Positions 13,480 to 26,860 of a stretch of DNA of 64,000 nucleotides are shown piece by piece. The stretch is from Erythrocercus mccallii (lineage: Eukaryota > Chordata > Aves > Passeriformes > Dicruridae). The first letter of the stretch is position 1. Every line of letters begins with the position of its first letter. The translations under genes and the position numbers were made by a program. The notes below the pieces were generated by a model that worked only from the letters and a program-made list of their open reading frames with translations, was not told the origin of the DNA and made no database searches. The DNA is taken from positions 62,001 through 126,000 of the forward strand of contig VZRG01001320.1 of assembly GCA_013397435.1 (NCBI GenBank). Reading direction: 5' to 3'.

Positions 13480-14992
13480 AAAGATGGTTGCCTGTACTTG
13501 CCTTTCCTGTAGGAACCACTGTGGGCACAGGTCTTCCACTGAATCCATGATATAGATGCAGCTGGACTCAGGGGTCACTTGAAGAGACAAAACTTGATTA
13601 CACTTGCAGCCTACACTCCTCTTGGGATGTCTCTTTCCCTCAACTGTAATCCAATCCCTTAAAATAAAACAGAACAGATGCTGAGACCCTCCAGCCAGTG
13701 CCCACAATAAAAATCTTCCCAGTCCACTTCTTGTAGCCTAGACTTCCCTTTCAAACATCAACTCACCTTCAGCTGGAGCTCCAGGGCTCTCTCTCCTCCA
13801 GTTCTAGCACTAATCCTGAGGGCAAACATAATTTTATGCTGAGTCACAATGCAGGGTCCCCAGCCATTGCCCACATCAAAACATTGTCACAGACATGTTC
13901 TTCTCACAGTTTACCCTTTCCTTTGACGTTTCCTTTTAAGCTCCCTCCATCTGCAGCTCTAGGCTCTCCCTGTCCAGATGCCCACCTTAACATTAACACA
14001 GATCTTTAGACCAGAATCCCCAGCCAGTGCTCTCAATAAAATATTCTCCCTGCTACATTTGCTCTGCTCCACACCTTTTTTTTTAAAGATCTCCTTTCTA
14101 GCTCCATTCCAGCTGCAGCTCCAGGTCCTCTGTGTCTCTCAGCTCTAACCTTAAGTCTCAAACAAATCATATGCTGGGGTTTGGATGTGGTGCCAGTGCC
14201 CACACCAGGAAGTTCTTGCTGCCAAGTTCTTCTGGCAGCCTACACTTCACTGGGACAGTCACTTTCTAGCCCTGAGCCAGCTGCAGCTGTTTTCTCTTTC
14301 CTTCTGTCAAACATAACCTCAAACCTCACCCTACACCTAGAAGTTAAGCTGAGCCTTGGACCAGGCCTTTCAGCCATTGCTTCCACCAAGTTTTTGCAGG
14401 CAAGCTATCCCTGTGGCCCAACCTTTTCACTATCAGGTCCTCTCAAGCTTCCTTTCATCTGGAGCTCTAGGTTCTCTTTGGCTCCCAGCACCAGCCCCAA
14501 CCTTCACAAAAGCTGTATGGTGGGCTTCATAACAGGACTGCAGAGCACCAGTCACAACAAAAAAAAAGTCCTTGCAACAAAGTTCTTCCTGCACCCCACG
14601 TATGCTAGGCCTGTTCTAACTGGAGCACTACACTCACACTTGTGTTGTCAAAAATAACCTCAGCTGCAACTCCTGCCATAAGAGGAGGCTGAGCCTCAGA
14701 CCAGACAGCCCCGTCAAGTTCCTTGAACTTAGACTTCTCCTTAAAAGCCCCTCTCTAACTCTCCTCCTGCTGGAATTCTAAGCTCTATCTCCCAGCCTTA
14801 ACTCTAATCCTGATGTAAACGTAATCAAATGCTCTCATCCCCCTTTTAATTCCCAAGTCAAAACAGTCTTCCAGCCAAGTCTTCCAAGTCAACAGTCTTC
14901 TCTTTGCAGCCCACATCCTTTCTAACTCAACTCTCAGTGCAGCTCTGGGCTCTCTTTCTTTTAACCCTAATTGTAACCCTAGCCGCTATTGG

Positions 14993-15412
14993 ATTTGCAT
15001 GGCAAGGTTTTGGTAGTGCAGGGGGCTATAGGGGTGGCTTCTGTGAGAAGATGCCAACCCACACTGGAGCAGCCTGCTCCTGAAAGTCTTGCATCCTGTG
15101 GAAATGGCCCATGCTAAAGCAGTTTGTGAAGAACTACAGCCTATGGGAAGGACTGATATTGAAGTTCATGGAGAATTTTCCTGTAGGAGGGATCTCACAC
15201 TGGAGCAGGGGAGGAAGAAGGAGAACAGAGCAGCAAAGACAGTGTGTGATGATCCTACCACAGGCACTCATTACGCCACTGGGGGGAAAAGACAGATAAA
15301 ATTGGCAGTGAAGTTGAATCTGGGAAAAAGGCTTCCCCTGTCCAGTTGAGGAGGGGAGTGATAGCATAACTTTTTGGGCACCTGATATCCAGCCAAGGTC
15401 AACCCATCTCAG
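14993..15412. mobile_element. Avian ERV LTR-like insertion, internally deleted, inside the satellite
   Basis: It opens with TTGCATGGCAAGGTTTTGGTAG, then a repetitive block of the form CCCACACTGGAGCAG..CTGTGGAA. It ends with GTTGAGGAGGGGAGTGATAG..GGGCACCTGATATCCAGCC and GTCAACCCATC. This order matches my memory of a common avian retroviral LTR-type repeat, with the middle missing. No coding potential remains. Exact family and orientation are undetermined. Confidence 0.55.
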
Positions 15413-15442
15413 CAATATCAATAAACCCATCTGAGTCAGTCA

Positions 15443-15469
15443 GTTTATTGACTGAATCAGTCAATAAAC
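15443..15469. repeat. 27-bp perfect palindrome at the right edge of the LTR-like insertion
   Basis: Left arm GTTTATTGACTGA (15,443-15,455), one central A, then its exact reverse complement (15,457-15,469). The word CAATAAACCCA also occurs just before (about 15,419) and again at the end of the palindrome, so the site carries both direct and inverted micro-duplication. Confidence 0.85.
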
Positions 15470-16010
15470 CCAACTCAACCCAAGGCTGAGTCTTGGGCTA
15501 CAATTTACCTTGGGCTAGGTCAAACAGAAAACTTCTGGGAATGAAATTCTCCTTGCAGCTAACACTCCCAGTTATCCATTCTTTCACAGTCCCACTGCAC
15601 CTGAAGCTCATGGCTCCCTCTCTCAAGCCTAACCCTGACTTCAATCTCAGAGGCTGAGCTTCTGACATGACCCTCAGCCACTGCCCAGGACAAGAAGTTC
15701 TTGAAGCCTATTTCTCTTTGCAGCCCACCCTTCACTTTGAGGACCCTCTTCTAGCCTCTTTCAACTGTCTAGCCCTTCCCTAGTCTTTCTCTTTTTCTCA
15801 GCCCTAACCATGACCACAGGGTGAGCCTTAGATCAGCATACCCCATCAATGTCTACACCAAAACACTTTTCCTTTCAAATTCTCTCTGCACTGCTTTTCT
15901 CTGAAGCTCCTTTGTAATCCCATTCCAACTGCAGCAGCAGGCTGTCCCTCCCTTGACCCTAATTCTAACTGTACCCTAATCCTTACTGTAAACTAAACCT
16001 TGGAGACATG

Positions 16011-19000
16011 CTCTCTACAGAGAGAGAGGGCACACAATCCAGGTCTTTTCTTTGTTCCTTTATGCCTTAGGGAGAGTTTTGTGCAGGTGTGAGGGAAGTT
16101 TTATTCATACAGCCTGTCATGACATGGAAGTTGTATTTCAGTCCATTAACAGTTTTTTATAGCATGACATTGTGAGTATATGTTGTAGTCAGCATTCTTC
16201 ATGGTGCCTATATAGAAATGGGAGATGAAAGACCTTCTGGGACAATATTTAAACACTTAAGAGCTAAGACTAAACCTGGTACCATGTTGCCTGTAATGAC
16301 CACAGAGAGACATCTCCATTAAGAACCTGGTTTAGTGATGGACTCGGGAGTGCTAGGTTAATAGTTGGACTAGTTCTTAGAGGTATTCTTTAACCTAAAT
16401 GACTATAATTCTATCTCTTGGATCACGTATCTCCACAACTGCATTCATGCTGCATTGCAGGCAACACTGCTTGTTTCACTTCACAGATAACTGGTGAACA
16501 AACTAACTTAAATGTAATGATGGTCCAGACACCAACAAAAAAAGTGAGGGGCCAAGATGTGATGGTAAAACTTCTTTTGAAGTTTCAGTGAGTCCTTAGC
16601 TGCATCTTAGAAATCTAGTCAGGATCTGGTTCCCATGTAAAGCACTTAGGAAAATAGAGAAGGAGATGAATTCTCTGGATTATTGTGCATTTCAAATGCT
16701 GACTGGCAGTTCCTGCTCAGCTTTAAAGAAATCCACCCCTTAATATATACAAGTGTTTGAGACTTGGAATGTCCAGTTTTTTGATAACTGAATGTAAAGC
16801 TTTTGCACTCTACAAGGACTAAATAAGAGAGCACAACCAGGGCAAACTCACATTGCTTGGAAACCTTATTGAAGAGGTGTGATGCCACCAGTGGACTAGC
16901 TGATCTTTTTGCAAACACAGAATGTACTCTGCCTCTCATGAAGTAGTTTACTGTCTTTAACAGAGCAGAGTATATGTAGAAATATCAATGGAGACCAAAA
17001 GGAAGAGCCTCTAGGCTTGTAAAATGTAACAAAGTAGGCTTGGGATAAACTATTTATTTTGCATTGTCCAGTGTGCTCCATTTTTTCTGCCATTAATACT
17101 AAAATTTTTGCTTTGTCTCATTTTTTGGTGTAAGATATTCCCAACTGGAAGCTGGTGGACAAGGGAGAGAGAATAATTGTAAACAATCTAACAAGACTAT
17201 GCTAATGAATGGCTGTCCTTGACTGACCTCATCAATGGTTAGAATAAATTAATAGAAGAGTGTGAGCTCTCACCTTCAATTTTAAGAAAGGCTTGGGATT
17301 AATCACGATTTAGCAAGCTTGCTTCTAAAACTTATGTTCTCTTTTTGGTGCTTGCCACAGAGGTTTTTTTTGCATTATTGTTTAAACATAAACCCCATTT
17401 GTTACTTTATTTCAGTATGGAAAAGTATTTGAATCATTTGCTTTTTCTCTCACTGGTTACCCAGAGCATTTCTGCTGGTGAGTTAGGGTCTCCAGTTTGA
17501 AGGACAGGGTTATCAAGTAGTTTGTGAGGCTTTGCCTAGCTACTGGAAGGTAATATTTCCCTTTACAATTATTTTCTGCAGCTGCAAAGAACAGAAGGCT
17601 CACAGAGTTTCCCTGGGCCAACTGCCATAGAAACTAATTTCAGCTAAGGCAGACTCATAAATTGTTCCATTACTCCATAAATTGGTCTGGGCACATGTCA
17701 CTTCAAGCCAAGCTGGGTTACTTTAAATCTAGCCTGTAGTTCTAAAATGTTGCCACTTTTTAAAAAGAAAATGTCTTAAAGACATGATGAAAATAAATAA
17801 TGTCTGAAGTCAGTTAATATTCTACAAGAGCACAAACCCTACAAGGATGTCAAAATATTAAACATTACCATTTTTTTGGAAATACAGAAAGACCAGACCA
17901 AATATTTTTAAGACAAATTATTTTCCTTCATTTGTAAAACAGAAAAGGAGAAATAGAAAACGAGTATATACCAACTATTTAAAATGCAGACTCCTTAATT
18001 GCTCTATATTCAGAAGAACAATCTGTATGGGGGAATGCTTACTGGATACATATGTTTACAGGCAGAAAGCATTGCCTGTGTTTTTCAGATATGTTTTTAA
18101 GAGCTATAGGACTCACAGAATTTCACATTATTACAGAACATTCCAAGTGGTCTACAAAACAAAATTTACAATACAAATTCAAAATTGTTAAAATTAATTT
18201 GCAAAGATAAATGTAATAATTTCTTAAGCCAAAAGGATTCTGACATTTCATTTTAAGCACTACCAGTTTATTTTCGTTCCTCAACAGGAAGCACAGTACA
18301 AACACAGTGCAAAGCGATTATCAGCTCCAGTTTGAGATCAGGCATCTAACCTAAGTGATGCTTCCTTTTTTTGTTTGTTTGGTTTTTTAAAGGGTGAAAA
18401 AATAGCATCCCACTTCAATTTAGGCTTGGGAAATTTGTACAGCCAGGTGCAGCTCCTGTAGTCACAATCCTAAAAACAGTGGAAGCCAGAACAGCTGATG
18501 TTCACCTTGTTTGGCTCTCCATAAACAAGCCAACTAAGTGTCTCTACGATCAGCATCCAGCAGTAGCAGTGTCCATTTTAGTTCAAACAAAGTCAATTCT
18601 CCAAGGCAGAGAAATGCAAAACCCAACTGTCCTGCTCCCTCTGGGGCCCTCTGCTTCCTTTTTACGACTTCCCCACTTTGGCAGCACAGCTGCCAGTTCC
18701 ACCTCCCAGCAGTTTAACAAGCCACAACTGCCAGGTTTTGCAGCTTATATGGTCTTTAAGGGCTAACCTCTTCCTTTTTCTGTAGAAAAGGCTTTTAACC
18801 CTTTTTAGGTTCACAGGGCCTACAGTTGAACCTTATGAGTTGTTTGTGTGCAGCTTTCTAGAGTAACTGAGATTTTCCAGTGTCTCTCTGTTGATTCAAG
18901 TCCTGTTTTATCAGGTGTCATCAGCAAGGAGCTTGCAGAACTGTTCCTGTACATTGTTACTCCAGCTGGGGGGTTAGAGGGCAGTATATACAATATATAA

Positions 19001-20204
19001 ACCTTTTTTTCCCCCCAGCAAATTCCTCAAACTTACTAGATTTCAACTATTAAAATAATAATATTTTACAAAAGGCATTAAATATAAGCTTCATAAGGAC
19101 ATTCTGTATATACATTTTCTTGTTCTCTTGTACTCTTCAACTTGAAAGGTGTTTTGCTCAACATCAGGTAATAAATATTAGTTTGAATAATCTATTATTT
19201 GCTCTCATGCTGGTATAAAAGCTTTCTTTTTTTCCCAAAATATACTCTTTATCATATTGAAAAGATTTTAAGCTTCCTCTATCTGCTTTTAATAACCCTT
19301 AAAACATAAAAGGACACACAACTGAATAACAGATTGAGAAATAAGATATAGTATTTAATTCCTTAATTTCACTTCCTTTAATAAAAAATGCTTGGTGCAG
19401 AGTTTATTTAATTTTGCAGAAAACTCCAAACATTTTAGGTTCCATTTTCCTCTAGCTGTTATATTTATAATTTTCAAAGTTTCAGAAGAGTTTTCAATTC
19501 ATAGTCCAGAAATACAGGTTCCTTAGCATCCGCCATTCTAGCATTTTGTGCTTACTGTGGTTAATCACAGGAACTACAATAGCTGAAGAGCTATCACAGA
19601 ATTACAGTTGTTCCCGACATGTTCTAATAAGGGCAGTTGTCCTTGGAACTGCAGGTTTTGTTTTGAGAAAAGGTTATGCTTGTGTATTCTTTCAGTGTTT
19701 CTTTAGGACTTTCTAGCATTCTTCTGCTGGAGACCTTGAAATACTCCACTGATAACAATTAGGTTAGCCCTGGAAATTCTCCTGAAAGCCATGGAAAAGT
19801 AAGGTACAGAGTTTTCAAAGCTCAATTTACAGAAACATCCTTTTATTTTGAATGCCCCCATTCAAAACCACAGATACCAAGACCCTGAGTATTAACAACA
19901 ATCACTGAACTCTGAAGCTCTAGTAGACCTTGTGAAAATCAGGTCTCCCATGTATCTAAACAGTATCTATACAGCATCTAAACAAAGTAACAGGTAAACA
20001 TCTGTCCAACTTACATTGAAAGAAAGCCCGTAGTCATCATTTTACCACCTATCAGTTTGATCCACTCCAGTTCTGAAATCTGCAAAGAAGGAAATCCTGC
20101 AACCTTTCCAGTATTTGGCCACCTGCACAGGGGAAACATTTTTCAGTATATCTAATAAGAATTCTAAAGCCCATTTAGCACTAGTAGCTGCTGCTGCTTG
20201 TCCT
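16011..20204. other. Intergenic AT-rich sequence, no gene seen
   Basis: Only short, unrecognised ORFs are present (the longest is 97 codons at 16,646-16,939, minus). No clear CR1, LTR or RNA gene. The part 18,480-18,780 is a little more GC-rich and could be old repeat DNA. Confidence 0.5.
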
Positions 20205-21140
20205 GTCACTGGGCTCCTCCACAGAGAGCCTGGTTCTGTCTTCTCTGTGCTCCTCTCCCATTAGGTGTTTGGAACCAGCAGTAGGACCTTCTCTTTGCCT
20301 TCATTTCTCACAGCTGAACACACCCAGGTGTCTCAGCCTGCTCTCACAAGCACGCCATGCAGCTCCATAGCTGTCCTGGTGGCTCTCCACTGCACCTGCT
20401 CCAGTATGTCAATGCCTTTCCTGTCCTGGGTACCCCCAAAGAGACACCTCAGACAGAACCTCAGAAGTACTGAACAGAGAGTAATAAATGCTTTCCAGAC
20501 AAGTGGCTACACTGTTGTTAATACAACCTGTTTAATCTGTCCCAGATGCAAGATCCCAGGCCTCATTGGCTCTTGAACTTCATTAGTCTCTGTCAGATCA
20601 CTCTCCAGTCTGTCCAGATTCTTTGAACCACAGCTGCTCCCTCCAATGTCATATTGCCTACAGACTTGCTGAGAGCACACTCCATGCCACAACCCAGGTC
20701 ATGAATAAAGATATTGAACAGTGTTATCCCCACTATGAATCCCTGAAGGAGGCCACCTGTACAACCAGTTCTGTTTCATATTGTTGATTGCAACCCTTCC
20801 AGCATGGTGGTCCAGCTGATTTCCTACCCCTGCTATCATCCACTCGCAGAATCCATTCCCCATTAATTTGGCTCTAAGGAGATAATGGGAAACCATATCA
20901 AAGGCCTTGCTAGAATCAAAGTACACAGCATTCGCTGCTCCTCCCTTCATCCCAAAGCGAGTCATCTCATCACCGAAGGCAATCAGGTTGTTCAGGTATA
21001 ATTTACCCTTGATAATTCTGTGCTGGCTGTTCTCAATCACCTTATCTTTCCTGTGCTTGGAAATGCTTGTAGCAGATTCAGTATGTGACATTCCCAGAGA
21101 GTGCAGCTCAATGAGTGGGCTGTATGGCCTCAAATTCTCC
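20205..21140 (-). mobile_element. CR1 LINE fragment with reverse-transcriptase remnant
   Basis: On the minus strand, 20,699-21,133 encodes a decayed CR1 ORF2 segment: YFDSSKAFDMVSHYLL corresponds to the RT motif DFSKAFDTVSH, followed by a degraded NWL..R..VNG-like stretch. To the left, 20,205-20,500 resembles the downstream part of CR1 read in reverse (AGCTGAACACACCCAGGTGT, GCACCTGCTCCAGTATGTC). The final 3' end with its short repeats is missing, and stops and indels break the frame. It is a dead 5'- and 3'-truncated copy, strongly diverged. Confidence 0.8.
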
Positions 21141-24100
21141 TTGTCCTTCTCAAAAGATGGATGTGTGTTTGCATTCTTTCTTTCTGGCTTCTTTGTAATA
21201 TATTATTATTTCAGTCAATTAAAAAAACCTACACTGGACCCTAATATGCTATTAGAGGGTTAAAATCTATCAGGTCTCTCTTTTATGGAAATTTTTTATT
21301 CTAATGTAAAAAACTTGCAATATTTAGGTTTTAGTAAATTGTAATGTGGTTCTGCTAGAGAATTTTTTACCCTAGATAACAATCTTGTCTCAAATTCTTT
21401 TGATTTACATGAAAAATACATATTTTCCAAGAAGTATTCTGTAAGAAAATGAAAACTACACATAGTAATTACCTTAAATCACTTTTCATTACTAAAAAAA
21501 CTTCCCTGATGCCAAAATATATTTAAAATACTACTTTTTTAAAAATAAAATAAATGCAAACAATCAGCTTGGTAAATAACAGAATACAAAAGGAAAGAAA
21601 ACAAATGATGTACTTGTCCATCTAACTACTTTGTAATTACTATATAAAGCTCAAAGGATTTCAGAGAAGAACAAACTGATTTCTCATGAGACCAGAAAGA
21701 AGATTGGTGTAAGAGCTGCTTAGGCACAAGACCAAAAGAGATTCCAGTAACATCTCCAAGAAACTGCACAAAATGCTGTAGACCTGAAGAGAAAGGTGTT
21801 TGAGTGCTGCAAACCTGTGCTTGGAGTCGTCTTTGAAATGTCTATGCAGTTGCAAGCCACAAGGCCACCACTGCTCTGTGTGAGGCCATGGTAATGGTTT
21901 TGTTCAGTTTAATAAAACTCTTTGCTCTCTTACATATTTGTGTACATACATATGTGTATGAGGCCTGATCCACACATCTCTTTTTTGCTAATGTTTTGTC
22001 ATTAAATGAGTAGCATAATGTTTAATGTAAAGTTACCCAGGTGCAGAGGTAATTGCAACTGTTTACACGAAAGGGTTTTACTAGCAAAGGTAGGTTATTT
22101 ACTGTTCTTAGGGGAAGTTGCTACACTGTAAGAGCAGTTTTTTACATGTACGATGTCTTCTACCCTCAGATACTGTAGTTCTTTGCCTGTTCTGGTTTAA
22201 CAATTACGCTAAACAAAATCATTACAGCTGTTCTGGAGCTGAGGAGGTGCCTCTTTGCTCAAGGTTTCTTCCTTGGTAAGCTTTAGCAGTGGAGGTGGCA
22301 CTTCCTGGCAATCAAGGGGATGATAAGACACTGCTCAATCTGCATGTGTGGCTTGGTGTCAGTAACCAGAGTCCTGGGGTGAGATTGATTAGCAGGGATT
22401 ATCACTGTTGTTCAAGCACTGTGACCTGTGTGCAAAGCTTTGATCATTATACAGTGTCATAGAAAACTTTATAGTAGTCTTCAGCAGCACATCTCCCAGG
22501 TTTATCAGAGGTAACAGGTTTTAGGCCCTCTCGGTTTCACTAGGGAAGCATGATAATTTCCAGAAATTGAGCTTTGGAAAAAGGCAGTGATCCCATGAGG
22601 GGAAAAGAGCCATGGTAGGTAGGAGCTAGATTAGTTTGTTTGCTCCAAATTACTTATGTTACATCACTACCAATATGTAGTAGAGGACTTGGGAAGCTAG
22701 ATATGGCCCAGCCTAGGACCAGCACTATTTATATTGCAGGTATTGTTTTGACAAGTAAATGAAGGTAGACTTGCCCCATTTTTTACTGGGGGAAAGTTGT
22801 AAAAACTGTAAAAATATGGCCAAATAATATGAGTCATGCGTTATTTTAAAGTGACACAATATAAGCATCTGATTCATAATAGCTTAAAATTGGTTATTAG
22901 TGTCTTCTATGTTGTTTTTAACTACTTTCCTTACCTTTTTTCTCTTTTGATGTTCAAGAATCCAGTTTGTATTTATTTTGCATGACAGCAAAAAACAGCA
23001 GAGTGGGATGGCAATTGACATAATACAGAGGAAGTGAGGGTATAGAATTATCTATGTGAGGTACTATAAGCAAAAAAGAATGTCTTTTCTAAGCACAGAA
23101 CATACTTTAACCCTAGCTAGTTCCTTTTCTCACAAAAGGAAAAAAAAGAGCATAGCACCTTTAAAATCAAAGAAGCTACAATGATTAGTACCAGGAGAGC
23201 ATCTTATCTGTGATTAAAGTAGACTTGATGATTGATTCATTGTGGGGGTGGGGGGTGTTGAGGGGGGGAGGATTGAAATCACAGGTGAACAAGTGATATA
23301 TGCCCAAAGCTCATTCTCTAAAGTAAATGAGTTTACATGGGTGAGGTGGGTAGGAGTAGAGGGCAGAAGATGGAAACAGAAGAAGAAATACCGCAAACCA
23401 CAGCTAATTTGACCCTCGGCTTTCTTATGCTGTTGCTGTTTCTGCACTTGGAGATGAAGCTGCAGCCACATTTCCTCTGCAAGGCAAGCAGAAAGGGTAG
23501 CTGAGAAGCTTGCAAACTGCAGTTATGTGCAGCGCTGCAGTTGTTTTCATACTGATGAAAATGTCAGCTCTTTGATGTTAGGTACTGCACAGTCCTGCAG
23601 AAATTAAGGCAGGGTTCCCATCCTGTGCCGAAGAAGACAACAAGGAAGCCGAGAAGCTTTGTTTTTGCTTTGAAGTAAAGATAAACAGAGGCTGTCTACA
23701 AATGAAATATTCACATGTTCCAGTGTGCTTTTCAGTTCCTTGAATAGCTATGGTTTGAGCTCAAGTGTAAGAAATGTTTTAAACTCTCACCCCATGGAAG
23801 GAAAAGGCTCCAAGGCTTAAAGGCTGTGCTGAATACAGAATCAGGGTATTGGTGACATTGGACCAACACTACACTTACTGTTGCAGACACTTATAGAACC
23901 AATATTTACTCACAGAAAATTGCAAAAAAAATTAAGAATCAGTCATGCTTAAATATTTGAGGTGGGGCAAGCTACCTTTTCCATCCTACTCACTGTTTGC
24001 AGACCACATGGTTTCTGTTCAGGTCCTGCTGGGAAAGAAAGGGGAAGAAAGAAAACCTGGGGCAGATTGTGGAGTCTCTTCTATTTCCAAAGCAGAGAAA

Positions 24101-26749
24101 ACATAACAATTATATAAATATCTAAATATAACTATGTAATCTGATATTTTTGTGTTCTTTTCTGTATTATTTTGGCTGCTGAACATTGCAAATGAGAGGC
24201 TTTAGCCATCCTTATACATGGGAAACAGGTCAGCTCTTTTCACTAATTCTTGAGCAGAATCTATTTTTCAAGATCATTGTATGAGTACCAAAGAATAGCG
24301 TTAAGATTTAGTGCTTGCACAACTAGGCAGAAACATACACACAAATACATGAGTCAGAAAGATTGTTATAGTGAAGAGCTCAAAAAAAAGGAAATGGAGG
24401 AGAGATAAGTACATAATATAATGAAGAGGAGGGAGAAAGCAGTGGGTATTCTCTTTCCTCTTCTGCACGCTCTTTGTGATAAGAAAATTACCTTGGAGGT
24501 TTAGGCATCAGATATTTTAAAAAAAAAAAGTACCAGAGAAACCATGAATGAGACTGTTCTTTTGAAACAAGTATTACCTTATAAATGAAATTAAATAGCT
24601 TCTACTGGGATAGCAGGTGTCATGACGTATGTCATCGAAGTGACCCACTCTGTCAGCAAGTTGTATTTCCCCTTTTGCTCAGAGAAAAGAAACAATTTGT
24701 ATGACTTACCATGTCAGTACTTAATTAATTTGCTTTCTTATCCATTAGTGGGATGTTTTCTATCAGTTACTAGGTTCCTCTTGGCTCTGTCCTTCATTAT
24801 GTTCACTTGTGGAGAATAGTATTAGCTTGAAACAAATCTCTCAAGGAGAAAGATGTATTTCTCTAAGCATTCCAATAAGCCTGAAATATTGTTGCTTCAA
24901 ACAGTTTCTGAGGAAAAGTAGGAAAAAAGCCAAGTTGAAGCATCTTTTGGATGAGAAACTATTTAAAAATAGATGTAGTCTTTTGTATCTTAATTTGGTT
25001 TCCATGAAGAGTATTTGCATGTCAGGGAGCAGAGTGTATGGTACAGGAGTGGTCTGTGCTATGGTTAACCCTAACAGGCTGGAGTGGAGAGTGTGACCCC
25101 CCTCTGTCCCATGCATGGAGAGCTACATGGGTCAGATCTTCACTACATTACAGGAGTATCACAGGCACCATTCCTTGACAGTGCTCCCTGTCTAGCTTTA
25201 CTGTATCCCAGCTGGTACACAAAGAAATTACATGCTAAATTCCTACCATTCCTCCAAATACCACGCCACTTGTTAGATAATAATAGCAGTAATACCTAAG
25301 TAGTAATTATGAATATAGAAATAGTAAACATTGAAAAGATAAAAATATTCTCCTATGAAACTTATAGGAGAAAGTAATTTCTCTGTACTGCAGCCCTGAA
25401 ATTATTCCCAAATGTTTCAGTAACACTGCTTTAACAATTTTAGGCTACATTCTAACAAAGTGGATAGATATATTAAATATAAAATGAATGTAGGATATAT
25501 GTGGAAATTTACAGCCATCTAAATAACATGAGCATAAGGGATTCAAGCTGATGGCTGAACCAGTTAAAAGCTTCAGTTTCTAAAAGTTCCACCACTGTCC
25601 TGGAGAGTTTCGTAACTGATTTTCACATGAATAGGAAATTTTAAGATTTAAAATCTTATTCCTGAATACTGTCCATAAATATGCAGGCATATTTTCCATG
25701 ATGTCCAAGTGAAAATTTTCAAGCTTAGAAGTAATGATCAATCTCAAAAATCAGTGTCCAATTTGAAGACTCCTTTTCTCTTTTTCTCCACTTATTTCTG
25801 ACTCTCAAAGTTCAGTGGCATAAATGGTGCCCTCATTGACTTCACCTGGTGAATTTACTGGGCTGGGCCTCTGTAAAGAGTTTTGGTCACACCAAAAGTC
25901 CTTTCAGAAGGATGAGCTCTGTGCTGTAGGAGGTAGTGAAGCACTGTAACACTATTTTAACCACTTCAGTAAAGAGTTATCTCACCAAATACACACAAAG
26001 GAGGGATCTGAGGAATAGGAAAGTGTCATTGCTTACACATTTATCACCTGAGCAGAAGTGCACTTGAAAAACATTCAGACAAAAACAACTACCTGAAAAA
26101 GAGCTATCCTAGGGTAAAACTACTTCAAACTGACACCTAAAGTGAAGAAAATGTGAGTAACGGCATCTGAGGACTGGTTCTTTTAACTCAGGAAAATCAC
26201 ACTGATTGAGGAGAATTTTACCCAAAGCTTGAGATCCATTGAGTGCCTTAGGATTTACTTAGACTGGGATTTGGCAAAACCATTTTTGCCTTGAAAATAA
26301 AAATTGATGGCTTAAAGGAAAGGCCCTATTCCAAAAGGAAGAAAGCCCTGGGGCCAGTATGAAGTCAGATACAGCAGGGTCTCAGTGCATAGCAGGTGAC
26401 CACAGCATGGGAAGCTGCTGCAATGAAAAAAGAGAGAGCAGGCAGCCTTAATGTCTGAAATTAGATGAAACCATGCACCTCCCATCTCTAAGGCTAGAAG
26501 CAAGCAGTTCGGGCATTGTTAGCTTCCTGATAGGGAGAAGTTTCTAACATTGTGGAAATTTCCAGAATGGCCGTTTTGCCTGCTGAGCCTTTTTCTGCTG
26601 AGAGAAACCTGAAGATTTAGCTGACAGGACATATAGGACCTGTTGCTATCTTAGGAAAAGCTTATAATGTATCCCAAAGGAAGTTACTAGTATTATTTAG
26701 TATTTATGTATTATATTAGCTTTTTAAAGCATTGAACAAATTACAGTTG
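21141..26749. other. Intergenic sequence, no gene seen
   Basis: AT-rich DNA with short unrecognised ORFs; a G-rich tract at about 23,240-23,270 is the only conspicuous simple sequence. No splice-bounded coding segment, RNA gene or clear mobile element could be supported. Confidence 0.5.
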
Positions 26750-26860
26750 ATTTCTTAACTGATTCTCAGCAGATGGGGAAAAACAGACATCGAGAGGTTA
26801 GAATAAATTGGTCATACAAATAAATGGCAGTCAGGAACATGAATCAGTATCTTCTGGCAA
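26750..26860 (+). repeat. CORE-SINE/MIR-like fragment
   Basis: GATTCTCAGCAGATGGGGAA, then GAGAGGTTAGAATAAATTGG and AAATGGCAGTCAGGAACATG follow the order of the MIR core (CAGATGAGGAAACTGAGG..GAGGTTAA..TTGCCCAAGGTCACA..AGTGGCAG). Divergence is high, as expected for an amniote-wide ancient SINE. Confidence 0.45.

Larger units (their letters stand above)
13480..16010. repeat. Degenerate tandem satellite, 160-180 bp unit, with telomere-like CTAACCC motifs
   Basis: A pyrimidine-rich phrase (CTGCAGCTC..GGCTCTC, diverged) recurs at about 13,771, 13,951, 14,111, 14,281, 14,459, 14,767, 14,937, 15,601, 15,761 and 15,929. Spacing is 160-180 bases apart from one double step and one interruption. Each unit also holds, in the same order, a run like CCAGCCATTGCCCACACCAA, a phrase like TTGCAGCCCACACTTC, and often CTAACCCTAA-like words. 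Units are clearly diverged, so the array is old. The 158-residue frame at 14,181-14,657 is only this repeat. I do not recognise the family. Confidence 0.75.

Noticed and set aside
14181..14657. 158-codon plus-strand frame
   Set aside because: Lies wholly in the tandem satellite and carries its repeated phrases.
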